From Planctomycetota bacterium (GTDB lineage Bacteria > Planctomycetota > UBA8108 > JACQVS01), in assembly GCA_028280485.1 (NCBI GenBank), contig JANQLS010000055.1, positions 1 through 64,000 on the forward strand: DNA of 64,000 nt, given 5' to 3'. The stretch's first letter is position 1. Each line of letters opens with the position of its first letter. Shown piece by piece: positions 56,716 to 64,000 of the stretch. The position numbers and the translations under genes were made by a program. The notes under the pieces are model-generated. The model worked only from the letters and a program-made list of their open reading frames with translations. It searched no databases and was not told where the DNA came from.

Positions 56716-57885
56716 ATGCGTATTCGGTGGAGAGACTTCGAGATCCCCAGCTCCGTAACCTGTGACCAGGATACGAGAACCGACGAATACGGTAAGTTCA
56801 TCATCGAGCCTTTTGAACGTGGTTTCGGAGTAACGGTGGGCAATAGCCTCCGTCGAATCCTGCTTTCATCACTCGAGGGTGCAGCAGTCACCAGCGTTAA
56901 GATCGAAGGAGTTCAACACGAATTCTCTACGCTCACCGGTGTTTATGAGGATGTCACGAATATCATTCTCAACCTGAAGAGCCTGAGACTCAAAATCGAT
57001 ACCGCAAGTGATGCGGTATTAGAAATTTTCAAAGATAAAAAGGGCGATGTCACAGCGGCCGATATCCAAGCTCCCGAGGGAGTGGAAGTACTCGATCCCG
57101 ATTTCCACATCGCTACTCTAACTCAAGATATTCCCTTCCGAGTTGAGCTCCGAGCCACCAAAGGGCGTGGATACCTCACCGCGGAAGAAAACTCCAAAGG
57201 TGATAATGAGATCGGTCTGATTTGGGTCGATTCTTCATTCTCTCCTGTCACGAGGGTCCGTTATAAGACGGAAGATACTCGTGTGGGTCAGCTCACGAAC
57301 TACGACCGGCTGATCATGGAGATCTGGACGGATGGAACCATTCAGCCTGAATTGGCATTGGTGGAAGCAGCGAAGATTCTTCGCAAGCACCTCAATCCGT
57401 TCATTCAGTATACGGATATCGGCTTTAGGCGTTCAGAAGGAACCGCACTGAGCGCTCCTGAAGAAATTCCCGTTCAAGTGGATGAAGGCCCCAGCCAAGA
57501 AGAGATCCAAAAGAAGTTTGGTCTCAATATCTCGGCCCTCGGTCTTTCTGTTCGAGCCTACAACTGCCTCGAAGCCGAAAACATTCAAACAGTGGGTGAT
57601 TTGGTCGCCCGCACCGAAGACGACATGCTCAAAGTGAGAAACTTTGGGAAGACCTCTTTGGACGAAATTCGTGAAAAACTCACGGACTTAGGATTGAAGC
57701 TCGGAATGCCTGTCCCGGCTATGCCTGGCGTTGGAATTCCTGGTATCGCTCCTCAGCCTGCACCTGCACCCCATCCTGCTGCAGCCCCGGCACCAGGCCC
57801 CGCTCCTACTGGAGCAGGACCGACACCGGCCCCAGAGAATGGTCAACCAGGTCCTGGCCCTGGTCCCGGAATCAATCCGAACTGA
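56716..57885 (+). CDS. rpoA: DNA-directed RNA polymerase subunit alpha with Pro-rich tail
   Basis: 389 residues from ATG 56716 (AGGAGG upstream; the open frame begins 14 codons earlier). N-terminal domain with GRGFGVTVGNSLRRILLSSLEGAAVT-like text (here RGFGVTVGNSLRRILLSS, about 36-53); C-terminal DNA-binding domain with GLSVRAYNCLEAENIQTVGDL and NFGKTSLDEIREKLTDLGL. The last about 60 residues form a Pro/Ala/Gly tail absent from most alphas. Four amino acids (Pro, Ala, Gly, Thr) make up nearly all of it. Followed by a multi-hairpin unit. Confidence 0.96.
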   Translation: MRIRWRDFEIPSSVTCDQDTRTDEYGKFIIEPFERGFGVTVGNSLRRILLSSLEGAAVTSVKIEGVQHEFSTLTGVYEDVTNIILNLKSLRLKIDTASDAVLEIFKDKKGDVTAADIQAPEGVEVLDPDFHIATLTQDIPFRVELRATKGRGYLTAEENSKGDNEIGLIWVDSSFSPVTRVRYKTEDTRVGQLTNYDRLIMEIWTDGTIQPELALVEAAKILRKHLNPFIQYTDIGFRRSEGTALSAPEEIPVQVDEGPSQEEIQKKFGLNISALGLSVRAYNCLEAENIQTVGDLVARTEDDMLKVRNFGKTSLDEIREKLTDLGLKLGMPVPAMPGVGIPGIAPQPAPAPHPAAAPAPGPAPTGAGPTPAPENGQPGPGPGPGINPN

Positions 57886-57893
57886 ATTGATTA

Positions 57894-58015
57894 ATTAAAA
57901 TCAGGCCCTTCGGGGCTGATTTTAATCGTTCTGGCAAATCACCGATTTGCCTTCACTCCGCTAAACATAGGGGCAAAGACCCTATGTTCGTCGCAGAGTT
58001 GGTTCCAACTCTGCG
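57894..58015 (+). repeat. multi-hairpin unit between rpoA and rplQ
   Basis: AAAATCAG/CTGATTTT, GGCAAATC/GATTTGCC, CTAAACATAGGG/CCCTATGTTCG and GCAGAGTTGG/CCAACTCTGC, joined by CTTCACTCCG. Same family as the units after rpoB, rplC and rplF. Confidence 0.8.
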
Positions 58016-58109
58016 TTGGATTCATTGATTGGATCTGGTGGAGCAAAGTTTTGAATTTGAACTCATTTTCGGGTCAGCCTATTGGCCCGATTGTTAAGGA
58101 AGCTGATCG

Positions 58110-58550
58110 ATGAGACATCGAGTACGTGGTCGCAAGCTGAATCGAAGTTCGGCGCACCGAAAAGCCCTTTTGAGGAACCTGGCCCGGAGCCTTTTCCTCC
58201 AATACGGTGAAAAAAACCATATCATCACCACTCGCGAAAAGGCGAAATTCGTTCAGCCTTTCGCTGAGAAATTGATCACCTTGTCGAAGAATAAAACTCT
58301 TCACAACTACCGTCGTGGGATCAAGCTCCTCGGTGATGAGGATATGGTCAATAAGCTGTTTGAGACCATCGGTCCTGCTTATCAAGATCGTCCAGGTGGT
58401 TACACTCGTATCTTAAATTTCCAACGCCATCGCCTCGGAGATCGCGCCAGCCAGGTTCTGCTTGGCTTTGTCGGAGATACTCCTGCACCCGAGTCTGCTG
58501 AAGCTGAAGTCGAAGCCGCAGTCGCCGACACCGGAGATAGTGAATCCTGA
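58110..58550 (+). CDS. rplQ: 50S ribosomal protein L17
   Basis: 146 residues. RHRVRGRKLNRSSAHRKALLRNLARSLF (2-29) and the GGYTRILNFQRHRLGDRASQVLL motif are canonical. An acidic Ala/Glu tail (about 120-146) extends past the usual end. Last gene of the superoperon, followed by a terminator. Confidence 0.96.
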   Translation: MRHRVRGRKLNRSSAHRKALLRNLARSLFLQYGEKNHIITTREKAKFVQPFAEKLITLSKNKTLHNYRRGIKLLGDEDMVNKLFETIGPAYQDRPGGYTRILNFQRHRLGDRASQVLLGFVGDTPAPESAEAEVEAAVADTGDSES

Positions 58551-58625
58551 GACTGAGACGATGATCAGGGTTGAGATCTCTCGGCCTTGAGTTCAGCGAA
58601 TAGAATCACAGCGAAGATAATAAAA

Positions 58626-58665
58626 TGCCCTATTTGAGTTTTTAGGCTCAGATAGGGCTTTTTTT
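58626..58665 (+). terminator. Rho-independent terminator after rplQ
   Basis: GCCCTATTTGAG/CTCAGATAGGGC stem with a small loop, then seven T. Ends the ribosomal-protein/RNA-polymerase superoperon. Confidence 0.85.
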
Positions 58666-58693
58666 ATGCGGTTTTGAAGAGAGATCTCATCGC

Positions 58694-58865
58694 CAGGGAA
58701 GCCCGAAGCTTTAGCGAGGGATCGGGCGAAAATTGAACTCTGAATTATCTAGATATTTTGGGCTGTTAGACGAGGTATACCTGTTCGGAGGAACGCTCGT
58801 GCGGGTGGGGTGCTTTCGAGTATGGTTATGATTCCGATCCTTCGCTAAAGCTTCGGGCTTCCCTG
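58694..58865. repeat. about 175-bp inverted-repeat element (CAGGGAAGCCCGAAGC arms)
   Basis: Left arm CAGGGAAGCCCGAAGCTTTAG, right arm CTAAAGCTTCGGGCTTCCCTG: perfect complements. Internal text is shared with 60371-60552 and partly with 39121-39315, including GCGCT/AGCGC and a TTTCGAGTATGGTT-type block. Confidence 0.8.
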
Positions 58866-59097
58866 GTGTGAGCTGTAATGCTGTATGTTGTTTAATATTA
58901 TAGGTTTGGGTTGACCTTGGTTCTAGATGAGGGCCAGGAACTGCCTGGGCTTCATTTCGAATAAATCGGGGTTGATTCTCGTCTGATAAAGTGCCGAGAA
59001 ATCCACTCAGGTCTGGACCTCACTCAATCGATAGAACATCATGAGAGAATTGTCGATTCTTTCAAAGAGTCTCTCCCTCAATATTAGGATCAGAATC

Positions 59098-60123
59098 ATG
59101 ATTAATTTGAAGTCATTCATCGTTTTGCTCACCTTCGGTGTTCTGTTTTCAGGGCTGCCTCTTCCTGGCCAAGAGGAGAAATCAAAGGATTCAGGCACGA
59201 AAAAGGAAGAAAACCCCAAGAAGGACGAGGAAAAGAAGTCTGAGCCGAAGCTTTCAGAGGGAGTCTTGGCGAGAGTCAATGGCTATGACATTCGCTTTGA
59301 TGATTACACTCGATTTCTCTTGGCTCTCTACGGAAAGACCAAGCTCAAAGATCTCATCGATCGAATCTTGGTGGAGCAAGAGGCTCAAAAGTTAGAGGTC
59401 GTCGTCCCTCACGATGAGATTTCAAAGGCAGTCGATGCTCAAATCTCACAAGTGGTCTCTGTTCTTTTTAAAGGGGATCGAAGTAAATTTGAGAAGACCT
59501 ATTTAAAGACTCAAGGGATGACGCTTGAGGAGTACCGTGACTTCATCGCCCAAAAGAAAGCCTACGATCTTTTGTACGAACGATGTATCAAAAAGAACCG
59601 GGCTAAGGGAGAAGCTCCTAAGAAGGCTTTGATGAAGTTGTTTACTCAGAAATACGGCGAAGATGGGGTTCAGTATGAGCTTCGTCACATCTTGGTTTCG
59701 ACACGTAAAAAAACAGGTCAAGCGAAGGCTCCGCTAACAGAAGCTCAGGCATTAGCTCGCGCTGAACAAATTGCGAAGGAAGCTCGTGAAGGAGCTGATT
59801 TTGTGGGCTTGGTTCGAAAGTATTCCGATGATTCACTTTCGCGTCGACGCGATGGCAAAGTAAGAAGATACCGAAAGACTCTCTACGGTAAGAAGTTTCA
59901 TGCTTACCTAGAGAAGCTTTCTAACGAAGATGCGATCAGTTCTCCAGTTAGATCGTCGAGGGGCTTTCATGTCATTCAATTGATTGATAAAAAGGTGACT
60001 TCCTACGAGGATAAGAAGAAGGAGCTCACTGATCTCTACCTCAATAATCCACCTACTGAAGCTGAGCGCCAAGCCTTCATTTCTCGTTTGAGAAAAGAGG
60101 GTAAGATCATTCAGGCGCAATAG
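59098..60123 (+). CDS. SurA/PrsA-like peptidylprolyl isomerase (parvulin)
   Basis: 341 residues from ATG 59098; ATG 59041 is in frame but has no ribosome-binding site and no signal-peptide logic. Signal peptide about 1-23 (INLKSFIVLLTFGVLFSGLPL), then a very charged Lys/Glu stretch (about 24-54), a SurA_N-like chaperone part, and a parvulin domain (about 190-300) with YELRHILVSTRKKTG, EAREGADFVGLVRKYSDDSLSRRRDG and SSRGFHVIQLIDKK. Likely periplasmic foldase. It is not beside its usual partners (lptD, pdxA); monocistronic between repeats. Confidence 0.85.
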   Translation: MINLKSFIVLLTFGVLFSGLPLPGQEEKSKDSGTKKEENPKKDEEKKSEPKLSEGVLARVNGYDIRFDDYTRFLLALYGKTKLKDLIDRILVEQEAQKLEVVVPHDEISKAVDAQISQVVSVLFKGDRSKFEKTYLKTQGMTLEEYRDFIAQKKAYDLLYERCIKKNRAKGEAPKKALMKLFTQKYGEDGVQYELRHILVSTRKKTGQAKAPLTEAQALARAEQIAKEAREGADFVGLVRKYSDDSLSRRRDGKVRRYRKTLYGKKFHAYLEKLSNEDAISSPVRSSRGFHVIQLIDKKVTSYEDKKKELTDLYLNNPPTEAERQAFISRLRKEGKIIQAQ

Positions 60124-60136
60124 TAGTCGGCTCACC

Positions 60137-60552
60137 TCCGGGCTTATTAATAAGGGTGCTTATATCTTTGTTATGAATTTTGATTCCATAGGAATCTAAT
60201 AATTCACAGCCTCTCCGTGAACCATAATTTGAATAGGTTTTGATGGATTGAGCTTATTAACGGCATTCGTTAACTAGCCCGAAGCGCTAGCGAGGGGAAA
60301 ACGAACGTTCAACGTTCAACGCTCAACATCGAATTAAAAACATATCTATAGCCCCAAACACGGTTCACGCCAGGGAAGCCCGAAGCTTTAGCGAGGGATC
60401 GGGCGAAAATTGAATCTCGAAATTTATATATGTTTCGGGCTGTTAGACGCGCTGGCATATTTCGGGGAAGCGCTCGCGCGAGTCCTTGGGCGGTAGAGCG
60501 CTTTCTCGTATGGCTAGAATCTTGATCCCTCGCTAAAGCTTCGGGCTTCCTG
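60137..60552. repeat. cluster of four dispersed repeats
   Basis: 60137-60220 is an inverted copy of 16850-16931 (with TCTTTGTTATGAAT and GATTCCATAGGAATCTAA). 60270-60297 is one arm of the TTAACTAGCCCGAAGCGC palindrome. 60303-60327 is the CGTTCAACGTTCAACGCTCAA motif, inverse of 39415-39443. 60371-60552 is a third copy of the CAGGGAAGCCCGAAGC element. No gene lies here. Confidence 0.7.
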
Positions 60553-60753
60553 GGTGCTAATTGCCTTTGAGCCAGCCTACGTACAGAGAGGAATTTCCAT
60601 TAAAAGCGCTCCCGCCAATAGACTGACGGCTTTTGCTACTGAGATGCTGCTAAACCTGCCTTCCTATTTTTCCGATAATAGTGTAGTTGTCGATCGCCTC
60701 GTAGGCGAATTCACCCTCTCATTGCAGTTTGAACTACGAAATCGGATGGATTG

Positions 60754-61770
60754 ATGTCGCGCCTCGCTTATCTCACCTTCGCTTTCATCCTCGCGTTAAA
60801 TTTAAGCGCTTGTCAGCGCTACAGCCTTCAGCGTCCATCCATGGTGCCTCCTCTTGATTTTTCGGGCCAGCTTGAGGTGTTGAAGCCCTCAAAGCCCGCG
60901 ACCCGATTTAAGGTTGAGCTCAAAGAACAAACGGAAGAATACTCCATTTTCAAATTTGAGTTTGAGTCGACGGAAAAGTTCATCGGTGAACTTTCAGCGG
61001 GGGGCAGTGCCCATCAGTTGAATCTCGTCCAGGGTGAGTACTACCAGGCGAGTTCCGCTTCCCCAGAAACACCGGCTCCACTTCTTCAAATCGCCCCCAT
61101 CTTAGGTGGGGCACTCAATGATTACTTCGTCTCTCGCCTCTTTGCTGAATGGGCGGCGGAGGAAGGTTTTTCAAGTTTCTTCCTCTACCAGAAGGGAGTC
61201 ATTTTAGAAGCGAGTGTCACCGCCGAAGACATGCAAAAAATGTTGGTGAGGACGACTCATGAAAACGTTCAAGCGATTGAAGCCTTAGCCCAAAGGGCTG
61301 AGGTCGATGCTCAATCCTTAGCTTGCTTCGGAGTAAGTTTGGGGGCGATTAAGAACATTTTGTTATTAGCGGCAATGCCCAACATGAAGGGAGGGGTGTT
61401 CTGCTTGGCTGGCGGCGACTTGCCCCGAATCTTTAAATTGTCGCGAGAGATGATGGTTGAAGAATACTTCATTCGTCGCGCTGAAGCAGAGGGTTCTAAC
61501 AGAAAAATAATTCAAGCAGACTTAGATCAACATCTTAAATTAGATCCCTTGGATGTCGCAGAATATATCGGCAGTGAACGAGCTCTTCTCTACGTGGGTA
61601 CCCTGGATGATAAGGTTCATTACTTAAGTGGTCTCGCACTTTATCAAGCATTGGGTCGACCCGAATTACAAATCCTTCCCCTCGGCCATTACACCGGTAT
61701 CATCATGGTGCCTAAGGTTGCGAATGAGGGTTTTCGATGGTTAAAAAAACGATTTAAGGATCCATCTTAG
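60754..61770 (+). CDS. lipoprotein, alpha/beta-hydrolase fold
   Basis: 338 residues from ATG 60754. Lipoprotein signal with lipobox LSAC (Cys20 or so). The later part has a nucleophile elbow GVSLGA (about residue 193-198), a candidate acid in YVGTLDDKVHY and a terminal His in LPLGHYTGI, typical of an alpha/beta hydrolase. Substrate unknown. Next gene starts nine bases later, so a two-gene lipoprotein operon is likely. Confidence 0.8.
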   Translation: MSRLAYLTFAFILALNLSACQRYSLQRPSMVPPLDFSGQLEVLKPSKPATRFKVELKEQTEEYSIFKFEFESTEKFIGELSAGGSAHQLNLVQGEYYQASSASPETPAPLLQIAPILGGALNDYFVSRLFAEWAAEEGFSSFFLYQKGVILEASVTAEDMQKMLVRTTHENVQAIEALAQRAEVDAQSLACFGVSLGAIKNILLLAAMPNMKGGVFCLAGGDLPRIFKLSREMMVEEYFIRRAEAEGSNRKIIQADLDQHLKLDPLDVAEYIGSERALLYVGTLDDKVHYLSGLALYQALGRPELQILPLGHYTGIIMVPKVANEGFRWLKKRFKDPS

Positions 61771-61779
61771 GAGGTTCCT

Positions 61780-63165
61780 TTGAAGCTAAACCTTTTAATC
61801 TATTTAAAGCTGATTTTAATTCCTCTGGTGGGGGCTCTCGGCTGTGTCTATCCTTCCCCTCCCATCGAATGGGAGAAATGGAAGCACACCTTCCCTGAGC
61901 ACAGTTCAATCCCCATTGAAACTAAGATTCAAAAGATCGAGGAGCACCTTGTTTCGCGACATTTGAGCCCTGAAGGTTTGCTGATTTACCGCCGATACGA
62001 TGAGCCGTTTGATGCTGAAAACCCCCGTTCTTACGGCAATTTAGCCGATGTTCCCATCTGGAGTGGGGCTCTTCTTGCTGCAGTTTCTTTTAAGTATGCA
62101 CAGACTCACGCGCCCGAAGATTTAAAGCTAGTTCATCGCGTTTTGGATGGCTTGGCCTTACTAGATGATGTCACTGGAAAGCCCGGTCTCTTAGCCCGTT
62201 CTTGCGCACCTACTCAAGAGCCTTTCGAGCATGAACAAGCTCGTCACGAAGCTCGAGCGGGAGCCCCGCCTTACGAAAAATATCGGTATCGGGGCGATGT
62301 AAGTAAGGACCAATACTTTGGCGTTTTATTCGGTTATAGCGTGCTGATAACGGCGATCGATCCTGAATGGAAAGAGTTTCAAGAGTTAAAACAAAGAGCG
62401 GCTCCATATGTTAAAAGCATCGCGGATCATATTTGGTCGAACGATCTCTGCATTACAGATATCGATGGAGAGGTGACGACTTTTGGAGAGCTCAGCGGGT
62501 ACATGTTCGGCATTCCTATCGGACCGAATGCTTCATTGAGTTTACTTTCGCAAAAAGTGGCTTATGCCTATACAGGTGAAGAGGAGTATCAAGACCGATA
62601 CTTAACTCTCGTGAAGGAAAAATATCCAGAAGCCACTTGGCTCAATAAGTTTCAAATTTTTGGTCGTACGAATCACAGTAACGATGTGATGGCGACGATG
62701 GGCTTGTATTCATTGAAGCATCTCGAGGACGATGATCGTCTGATCGCCATTTATCAAAAAAGTTACCGACGTTTATGGAAGCTGGTTCTCCACGAAGGAA
62801 ATTTATTCTTCAATGGTGCCTACCACGCCATATGTTCTGAGCCTTTTCCTGAAGCTGTACGAGACGATCTTAAATACTCTTTAGAGCTCTTCCCTGATGA
62901 CTTAAAGATGGTGGAAGTTGATTGGCGCGAACATCCAAAGATCACGCCCGGACTCTTTAACGAGCGAAAAGGAAAACTTAGGAATACTCACGCCTTGCCC
63001 TTGCATATGAGGAAGATCAGTTCTTTCATTTGGAAGTCATCTCCCTTCGCCGTGCTTGGAAATGAGGGAGAGAAAGGTGGGAGAACTGTCTCGGGTGTCG
63101 ATTTTTTATTAGCGTATTGGCTCTTTCGCCATCACGGCTTAATTCCTTCCCCAAATCTTAAGTAG
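61780..63165 (+). CDS. lipoprotein, family not recognised
   Basis: 461 residues, TTG start with GGAGG upstream. Lipoprotein-like N-terminus with lipobox GALGC (about 18-22). The body has Trp, Tyr and helical repeats (KDQYFGVLFGYS, GRTNHSNDVMATMGLYSLKHLEDD, FLLAYWLFRHHG) reminiscent of an alpha/alpha-barrel protein but no motif I can name. Cotranscribed with the hydrolase lipoprotein. Function unknown. Confidence 0.75.
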   Translation: MKLNLLIYLKLILIPLVGALGCVYPSPPIEWEKWKHTFPEHSSIPIETKIQKIEEHLVSRHLSPEGLLIYRRYDEPFDAENPRSYGNLADVPIWSGALLAAVSFKYAQTHAPEDLKLVHRVLDGLALLDDVTGKPGLLARSCAPTQEPFEHEQARHEARAGAPPYEKYRYRGDVSKDQYFGVLFGYSVLITAIDPEWKEFQELKQRAAPYVKSIADHIWSNDLCITDIDGEVTTFGELSGYMFGIPIGPNASLSLLSQKVAYAYTGEEEYQDRYLTLVKEKYPEATWLNKFQIFGRTNHSNDVMATMGLYSLKHLEDDDRLIAIYQKSYRRLWKLVLHEGNLFFNGAYHAICSEPFPEAVRDDLKYSLELFPDDLKMVEVDWREHPKITPGLFNERKGKLRNTHALPLHMRKISSFIWKSSPFAVLGNEGEKGGRTVSGVDFLLAYWLFRHHGLIPSPNLK

Positions 63166-64000
63166 TCGATTGCTTCATCGGTAGGAGGCAGTCCATCCCT
63201 CTCGATGCCCATTTGTTTATCTTATAGAGTAGCTTGATCTATGGGTGATCAGGGAAAGCCCGTAGTTGGACTTATAATGGGTTTACTTTGATTGAATTAG
63301 ATTGGAGGGTGAAGAGATTTTTTCCTTTGGGTTACTAATCCTCAAAGCTAATCGAATTACGTCGACTGCCTTTACCTTTTTCCCTTTTAGATTCTTTGGA
63401 TTCTTTTCGGGTGTGGTCATTAAGTCTTTTTATTTTTTAATGTTATGATTGCGGCGTAGATCTTCTTTGAGCGCCCGCACCAACATTGCAGAAGTCTTGA
63501 TCCACGTTGGAGTCCAAGGGAAATTTCCTCAGAATTTGAGGGAGAAGAGTGGGTATTTCCGACACAAATCAACTTTTTTTCAATTCTTTAGAAAATATGG
63601 GGGTAAACCTGAAAATCGCAGTTCAATTTTTTAGTGGCATGGATATAATCTGAGAGGTTGGTAGGGTCTAAAAATACTTCTGGCTATTCTATTCTCTATA
63701 ATTGTTCTGCATCGGTAGTGAATACTTTCGAATGCAACCTCTTTTTGCGAAGCTATGAGGAGCTTCAAAAGAGGTTAAGTGAATTGAATTTAGCTAAGAA
63801 CGTGGTCTGAAGAATCCTTAAATACAGTTCATTGAAGCTTAAATAGCAGATATTTGATTCAATTCGCCATATTTATAGGCGCGATTGTTTGGTGCTATTT
63901 GTTAACTTTTCCCTGTTTATCCAATTTTGGTTGATACAAGGTAGAGAGTTAACATTTTTCTCTGTTGAGCTTGATCTGTCAAAAAAGAGGGTAGCCAAAT
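63166..64000. other. 835 bases without a convincing gene
   Basis: AT-rich. A 61-codon frame at 63449 has no start signal or family likeness. I see no tRNA, strong terminator or repeat of the families above; a gene may begin beyond the right edge. Confidence 0.4.

Noticed and set aside
63449..63634. 61-codon frame near the right edge
   Set aside because: Basic, low-information sequence without start signal or neighbour support.

Overview
The window is a chromosomal segment of a Gram-negative bacterium with moderate GC. The best guess is a member of the PVC group, most likely Planctomycetota. The basis is a secreted DUF1080 (3-keto-disaccharide hydrolase-like) protein with CxxSG/CCxNC repeats, an N-terminally extended three-helix SecE, lipopolysaccharide-core-type glycosyltransferases beside a WaaP-like kinase, an aminofutalosine-deaminase-like amidohydrolase, and intergenic palindromes of a style I associate with planctomycete genomes. 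This is inference; no 16S rRNA gene is present to settle it.

Layout. 1-5.4 kb: a coiled-coil membrane protein, a TatD-family nuclease, the amidohydrolase, the DUF1080 protein, tRNA-Gly(CCC) and a small duplicated membrane protein. 5.7-10.5 kb: a surface-glycan cluster with three overlapping glycosyltransferase genes followed by a WaaP-type sugar kinase. 10.6-17.7 kb: a dGTPase-like gene, a PIN/TRAM protein and ispD overlap in one operon, followed by a beta-barrel outer-membrane protein and ispF. 17.9-21.4 kb: tRNA-Thr, tRNA-Tyr, tRNA-Gly, tRNA-Thr, tuf and tRNA-Trp. 21.6-58.6 kb: a nearly continuous transcription/translation superoperon, secE-nusG-rplKAJL-rpoBC-rpsL-rpsG-fusA-rpsJ-rplC-rplD-rplW-rplB-rpsS-rplV-rpsC-rplP-rpmC-rpsQ-rplN-rplX-rplE-rpsZ-rpsH-rplF-rplR-rpsE-rplO-secY-map-rpmJ-rpsM-rpsK-rpsD-rpoA-rplQ. 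rpmD, infA, adk and rpmG are not at their usual places. 59-63.2 kb: a SurA/PrsA-like foldase and two lipoprotein genes. The last 0.8 kb has no convincing gene.

Two things stand out. First, ribosomal protein L3 (rplC) is 338 residues, about 130 longer than usual. Its extra segment (residues about 93-215) can be aligned by eye with the SBHM-type segment just before the conserved GGLPRV-type motif of the RpoC encoded in the same window, so L3 seems to carry a copy of an RNA-polymerase insertion domain. Second, the spacers of the rRNA-binding protein and RNA polymerase genes hold a family of multi-hairpin units: stem sequences differ between copies, base pairing is retained, and short single-stranded connectors are conserved. 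Several other dispersed inverted repeats of about 100-190 bp occur in two or three copies each.

The genes fit a picture of core information processing (ribosome, RNA polymerase, elongation factors, Sec translocon, methionine aminopeptidase) surrounded by envelope biogenesis (LPS core, isoprenoid precursors, outer-membrane protein, periplasmic foldase). Start codons were moved inward from the longest open frame where a ribosome-binding site or family alignment favoured it (tatD, the DUF1080 gene, the OMP gene, ispF, rplV, rplP, rplN, map, rpoA, the foldase).
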